DNA of 64,000 nucleotides, taken from positions 30,756-94,755 of the forward strand of contig JANLRD010000008.1 in the NCBI GenBank assembly GCA_031368215.1, written 5' to 3'. Position 1 is the stretch's first letter. Every line of letters starts with the position of its first letter. Shown here in pieces: positions 60,198 to 64,000 of this stretch. Source of the DNA: JANLQX01 sp031368215. GTDB taxonomy: Bacteria; Actinomycetota; Acidimicrobiia; Acidimicrobiales; JANYDT01. A model generated the notes under the pieces. That model was not told where the DNA came from. It ran no database searches and saw nothing but the letters and a program-made list of their open reading frames with translations. Made by a program: the position numbers and the translations under genes.

Positions 60198-61757
60198 ATG
60201 AAGGAATTGATCTACCACCGGTTGCTCCTCCCTGCTGTCGCCCGCAATGCCGACCGGCCCTGCGCCACGAATGCAGCATCCGGCGAGGTCACGACGTTCG
60301 CCCAGCACCTCGACCGGACGAGCCGTCTGATCGGCGGGCTCCGCAGCCTCGGGGTCGGCCGCGGCGACCGCTTCGCCGTGATGACGCTCAACTCGCCGGC
60401 ATATCTCGAGCTGTACCACGCAGCGTTTCTCGGCGGCGGCATCATTAACCCGCTGAACCTAAGGTTCGCACCCAAGGAGCTCGCGTATGTGCTGCGCGAT
60501 TCCGAGACGAAGGTCTGTTTCGTCGACGCGATCTTCGCCGGGCTGATCGACGCGGTGCGCGCCGACGCCGGGCTGGAGAAGGTCGTCCTGGTCGGCTCGG
60601 GTGATGTCCCTCACGACATCACCTACGCCGAACTGCTCGCGACGGCGAAGCCGGTGATTCCCGACGAGGGGGAGGAGACCGATCCGGCCGTACTGATGTA
60701 CACGGGTGGAACGACCGGGCTGCCCAAGGGCGTGCTTCTCGACCAGCGTGCCGAGATCCTCAACTGCTACCACGTGATGATGACGCTGCGCTTCGAGCGC
60801 GATTCGATCAACCTGATGCAGACCCCGATGTTCCATGCCGCGTCGATGTTCGGCGTGCTCGGCGGACCGGCCCTCGGAGCCCACAGCGTGATTGTGCCGA
60901 TGTTCGAACCGAAGGCGGTAATGACGGCGGTCGAGACGTATCGACCCTCGATCACCACAATGGTGCCCACGATGATCGGCCTCACCATGGCCCACCCCGA
61001 GTTCCGGCCGAGCGGACTGGGCAGCTTCAAGGATCTGGTCTACGGAGCATCACCGATGCCCCATGCCCTGCTCGAAAAGGTCCTGGCGCTGTACCCGGAC
61101 ATGAACATCTGGCAGGGCTACGGCATGACCGAGAGCTCGAGCGTTCTGACCCTTCTCGGCCCCGACGAACACCGCGCCGGCGGGAACTACCTCCACTCGG
61201 CCGGATTGCCGCTGCCCGGCGTTGCACTCCGAATCGAGAACGAGGCGGGTCAGGAACTTCCTAACGGTGAGCCGGGTGAGGTCTGCGCGCGCGGCGGCAA
61301 CTTCATGATCGAGTACTGGAAGAAGCCGGACGCGACGGCCGACGTTTTCCAAAGCGGTTGGTACCACACGGGCGATGCCGGCTACGTCGATGCCGACGGC
61401 TACCTCTATCTGGTCGACCGGGTGAAGGACATGATCGTGACCGGCGGCGAGAACGTTTACTCGACCGAGGTCGAGAACGCGTTGAGCGACCATCCGTCGG
61501 TTGCCCAGGTCGCGGTGATCGGGATCCCGTCGGACAAGTGGGGCGAGGCTGTGCACGCAATCGTGGTGCTGAAACCCGGCGCGCAGGCGACCGAAGGGGA
61601 GCTCATCAACCACTGCCGTGAATGGATCGCCGGCTACAAGCTCCCGAAGAGCGTGGAGTTCCGCACCGAGCCGCTTCCGCTGTCGGGCGCGATGAAGGTC
61701 CTGAAGAAGGACCTCCGCGCGCCCTACTGGGAAGGACGCGACCGCAAGGTCAACTGA
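60198..61757 (+). CDS. Acyl-CoA synthetase (AMP-forming)
   Basis: A 519-residue ANL-superfamily ligase. Signatures: MYTGGTTGLPKGVLLDQ (ATP loop), WQGYGMTESSSVLTLLG, GWYHTGDAGYVDADGYLYLVDRVKDMIVTGGENVYSTEVE, and late catalytic Lys in PLSGAMKVLKKDLR. It probably activates a fatty, aromatic or steroid side-chain acid to its CoA thioester. Same strand as the SDR 30 bases upstream. Confidence 0.92.
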   Translation: MKELIYHRLLLPAVARNADRPCATNAASGEVTTFAQHLDRTSRLIGGLRSLGVGRGDRFAVMTLNSPAYLELYHAAFLGGGIINPLNLRFAPKELAYVLRDSETKVCFVDAIFAGLIDAVRADAGLEKVVLVGSGDVPHDITYAELLATAKPVIPDEGEETDPAVLMYTGGTTGLPKGVLLDQRAEILNCYHVMMTLRFERDSINLMQTPMFHAASMFGVLGGPALGAHSVIVPMFEPKAVMTAVETYRPSITTMVPTMIGLTMAHPEFRPSGLGSFKDLVYGASPMPHALLEKVLALYPDMNIWQGYGMTESSSVLTLLGPDEHRAGGNYLHSAGLPLPGVALRIENEAGQELPNGEPGEVCARGGNFMIEYWKKPDATADVFQSGWYHTGDAGYVDADGYLYLVDRVKDMIVTGGENVYSTEVENALSDHPSVAQVAVIGIPSDKWGEAVHAIVVLKPGAQATEGELINHCREWIAGYKLPKSVEFRTEPLPLSGAMKVLKKDLRAPYWEGRDRKVN

Positions 61758-61805
61758 CCGGATGCCTCAACCGCAAGAGGAGGGTGCAGGAAGGTCGTGG
61801 CCACA

Positions 61806-63431
61806 TCATTGGTCCTCGGCCAGTGAACGTGCGGTGGCGTAGTCGGCCTTGCCGTTGGCCGCCCGTGGAACGGTGTCGACCACGATGACTCGGCGGGGCG
61901 CCTTGTACGAAGCAAGGGTCGCTTTCGCGTGAGACACCAGGAGCGAACTCAGCTCGTGTGGATCCACGTCGCGTCCGGGAACGAGCGATACCAGTGCGGT
62001 GATCGACTGCCCGTAGCGTTCATCGGGCAAGCCGAACACGAGGCAGTCATCCACCGCTGGGTGGGTCTTCAGCGTTTCCTCGACCTCCTCGGCGAACACC
62101 TTCTCGCCAGCAGTGTTGATGACCTGAGAGCCTCGCCCAAGCAGCGAGATCCTGCCATCGGCTGCGACGGTTGCGTAGTCACCGGGGAACGACCATCGAA
62201 CGCCGTCGATGACCCGAAAGGTGCGCTCCGACTTCTCCGGATCCTTGTAGTAGCCGAGCGGAACGCCCTCGGACAGTGCGACCATTCCGATCACACCCGA
62301 GCCTCGCACGACGTGCTGGTCGGCCTCGTCGAAGACCTGGGTCGTCGGGCCGATCGCGAACGAAGCAGTGTGGGCAGGTGCGTCCTTGGTGTGGATGGAC
62401 TGACCCATCGACCCTTCAGTCGCCGCGATGATGTCGAGAATGATCAGCTGGGGGATGTGATCGACGAGAGCGTCCTTCATGTCTTTGGAGAACATCGCTC
62501 CGGAGGAGGCGATCACCTTCATCGTGTCGAGCTTCCTCGGACGACCGGCAGCCCGGTCGTCATCGAGCACCCTGACCATCGGGCGGCTGAAGGCGTCGCC
62601 GACGACGGTGATCATCGTGACGGATTCCCGTTCAACCGTGTCCCAGACCTCGACCGGGTCGAACTTCCGGCCGCCGGTCAACACTATGCAGCCGCCGTAC
62701 AACTTCGTAGGGGTGCAGCCGATGCCCATACCGGTGCCGTGCATGAGCGGACACGGGACCATCGAACGCGGCAGACGACCTTGCGAGGCAAGGAGTGCGG
62801 CCGTCGTCGGGATATCGTCCGGCGACTGCGGGGGTAGGCCGAGCAGGGGAGCGAGGCCGCGCAGTCCGGCGAGCACTCCTCCTCCGACTGCACCCATCAC
62901 GCCTTTGGGAAGACCGGTGGTGCCTCCGGTGTAGAAGAGTGCAAGGTCGTCAGGAGATCGGGTGATCCTTGGCGCAGGGCTCGCTTGCGCGATAAGTTCG
63001 TCGTAGACAAACGAGCCATCTGTACACGTATCATCGTCTCGAACCTCGATCCATGCTTTGACGAGTGGTAGGCGACCTCGGACCTTGTCGATCTGTGCAC
63101 CGAGGCTCGAGTGGTACACAACCGCTTCGCTGTCGGAGTTCTCGAGAAGATACGCGAGTTCGTTTTCGAGGTAGCGGTAGTTGACGTTGACCGGCACGGC
63201 CCGAAGCTTCAGCGCGGCGAAGTGGGTTTCGAGGTATGCCGGAGAATTGAACAGGTACATGGCGACCTTGGAACCGTTGCCGATCCCTGCGCAGGAAAGG
63301 AACCCGGCGAGACGCGCCGACCTCTGCTCGTGCTCGGACCAGGTGTGCCGGGTGCCGTGTTGAACGACGGCCTCCTGGTCACCGATCGTGTCGGCCAGCG
63401 CTTCCCAGATGGTGGCGAAATGGGTCTCCAC
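61806..63431 (-). CDS. Acyl-CoA synthetase (AMP-forming)
   Basis: A 541-residue ANL ligase. Signatures: FYTGGTTGLPKGVMGAV, IIAATEGSMGQS, LLGRGSQVINTAGEKVFAEEVEETLKTHPAVDDCLVFG and final PRAANGKADYATA with the catalytic Lys. The GTG at 63431 has GGAGG upstream. Convergent with the other ligase and downstream of a P450 on the same strand; related in type to actinobacterial FadD ligases acting on steroid or long-chain acids. Confidence 0.92.
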   Translation of the reverse strand: METHFATIWEALADTIGDQEAVVQHGTRHTWSEHEQRSARLAGFLSCAGIGNGSKVAMYLFNSPAYLETHFAALKLRAVPVNVNYRYLENELAYLLENSDSEAVVYHSSLGAQIDKVRGRLPLVKAWIEVRDDDTCTDGSFVYDELIAQASPAPRITRSPDDLALFYTGGTTGLPKGVMGAVGGGVLAGLRGLAPLLGLPPQSPDDIPTTAALLASQGRLPRSMVPCPLMHGTGMGIGCTPTKLYGGCIVLTGGRKFDPVEVWDTVERESVTMITVVGDAFSRPMVRVLDDDRAAGRPRKLDTMKVIASSGAMFSKDMKDALVDHIPQLIILDIIAATEGSMGQSIHTKDAPAHTASFAIGPTTQVFDEADQHVVRGSGVIGMVALSEGVPLGYYKDPEKSERTFRVIDGVRWSFPGDYATVAADGRISLLGRGSQVINTAGEKVFAEEVEETLKTHPAVDDCLVFGLPDERYGQSITALVSLVPGRDVDPHELSSLLVSHAKATLASYKAPRRVIVVDTVPRAANGKADYATARSLAEDQ

Positions 63432-63477
63432 AGCAAAACCTCCAAGTCGCGGCCGAGTCTGGCACACGGCCGCTCAA

Positions 63478-64000
63478 CTACGAGCGCGGTATGAAGCGGA
63501 TCGGCAGGGCCTTCATCGGGCGGAGGAAGAAGCTTGGATCGTGAAGCGGCTGGGGTAGGTCTCCGTCGAGTTCGATGTGTTCGGTGCGAGCGAGAAGGAT
63601 CTCGAAGGCACTTGTCATCTCCTGGCGGGCCAACGCCGCGCCGAGGCAGAAGTGCGCCCCGAGACCGAACGCGATGTGCTGGTTGGCGTTCTCGCGCGTG
63701 ATGTCGAACCGGTCGGGACCCGCAAAGACATCGGGATCGCGGTTGGCCGCGCCGTAGCGGACCATCACCGATGAACCGCCTGGGATTTCCACCCCGGCGA
63801 TAGACGCCGGACACGTGGATGTGCGCCACAGTCCTTGCACCGGGCTGTCGAAGCGCAGGGCTTCCTCGATGAAGTTCGCAAGCAACTCCGGCCGGGACCG
63901 CAGGAGCGCCTGTTGATCCTGGTGCGTGGCAAGCAGATGCATGGCGGTGGCCATTCCACCTGTGGTCGTCTCGAATCCGCCCGTGACGAGCTGGTGCATC
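63478..64000 (-). CDS. Cytochrome P450 (N-terminal part beyond window)
   Basis: The C-terminal ~174 residues of a P450. Visible: LVTGGFETTTGG (I helix with the usual Glu-Thr), EEALRF (ExxR), and FGLGAHFCLGAALAR (heme Cys). Unlike the P450 at 56950, no stop interrupts it. The frame is open at the right edge, so the start lies outside. Upstream of the acyl-CoA synthetase, likely one operon. Confidence 0.88.
   Translation of the reverse strand, partial: MHQLVTGGFETTTGGMATAMHLLATHQDQQALLRSRPELLANFIEEALRFDSPVQGLWRTSTCPASIAGVEIPGGSSVMVRYGAANRDPDVFAGPDRFDITRENANQHIAFGLGAHFCLGAALARQEMTSAFEILLARTEHIELDGDLPQPLHDPSFFLRPMKALPIRFIPRS

Noticed and set aside
1..64000. CRISPR arrays, rRNA, tRNA and insertion sequences
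   Set aside because: No regularly spaced repeats, no tRNA-like T-loop outside coding frames and no transposase motifs were seen.

Overview
The window is high-GC DNA with tightly packed genes, many GTG starts and ATGA/GTGA start-stop overlaps. An F420-type luciferase-like oxidoreductase, a BTAD regulator, CsoR/CopA and many acyl-CoA and P450 genes point to an actinobacterium, plausibly a marine or freshwater Acidimicrobiia (Ilumatobacter-like). That placement is inferred from gene content only; no rRNA or tRNA gene was seen.

Layout. (1) 1-14.0 kb is ordinary metabolism: a sugar isomerase-like and Gfo/Idh pair, a YHYH-domain secreted protein, an aldo/keto reductase, nitroreductase, a secreted Asp-box protein, a decayed enoyl-CoA hydratase next to an acyl-CoA dehydrogenase, an SDR, an F420 oxidoreductase, and a glcB-glcG-like pair. 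(2) 14.3-40.1 kb is a near-complete extracellular-type contractile injection system (eCIS, Pvc/Afp/Streptomyces-CIS-like): cap protein, AAA+ ATPase, DUF4157 protein, sheath, tube, tail-assembly protein, DUF6760, a long Pro/Ser/Thr-rich protein, second tube protein, LysM baseplate protein, VgrG-like spike, gp25, gpJ-like and gpI-like baseplate proteins, and PAAR tip. With them are two membrane-anchored accessory proteins, one candidate cargo protein, a LuxR regulator and a very large MalT/BTAD-type regulator. No tail-fibre gene is visible. (3) 40.2-54.8 kb holds an SDR, a PEP-utiliser swivel-domain protein, a nitroreductase, a decayed class III cyclase, a copper module (csoR, operator, copA), a DUF4143-type ATPase, nagB plus a GH9 glycosidase, and a magnesium-type P-type ATPase. 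(4) 55-64 kb is a catabolic island: OYE-like reductase, P450 with a nonsense codon, TetR regulator and nitroreductase on the minus strand, divergent from an SDR and an acyl-CoA synthetase. A 34-bp palindrome fills the divergent gap. A second acyl-CoA synthetase and a P450 cut by the window edge follow.

The eCIS is the main accessory system. Fourteen structural or assembly genes (14.3-29.6 kb) read one way, with overlapping starts and stops suggesting one or two long transcripts. The fibreless content plus transmembrane proteins with glycan-binding-like domains suggests a particle made in the cytoplasm and docked at the producer's own membrane, as known for Streptomyces CIS, rather than a released fibre-guided particle. 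A minus-strand protein shares an N-terminal SIGN-type motif with the DUF4157 protein and ends in an OmpA-like domain; it is the best cargo candidate. The window also shows repeated small-scale gene decay: a truncated hydratase, a broken cyclase, a nonsense P450 and two short gene-end duplications.
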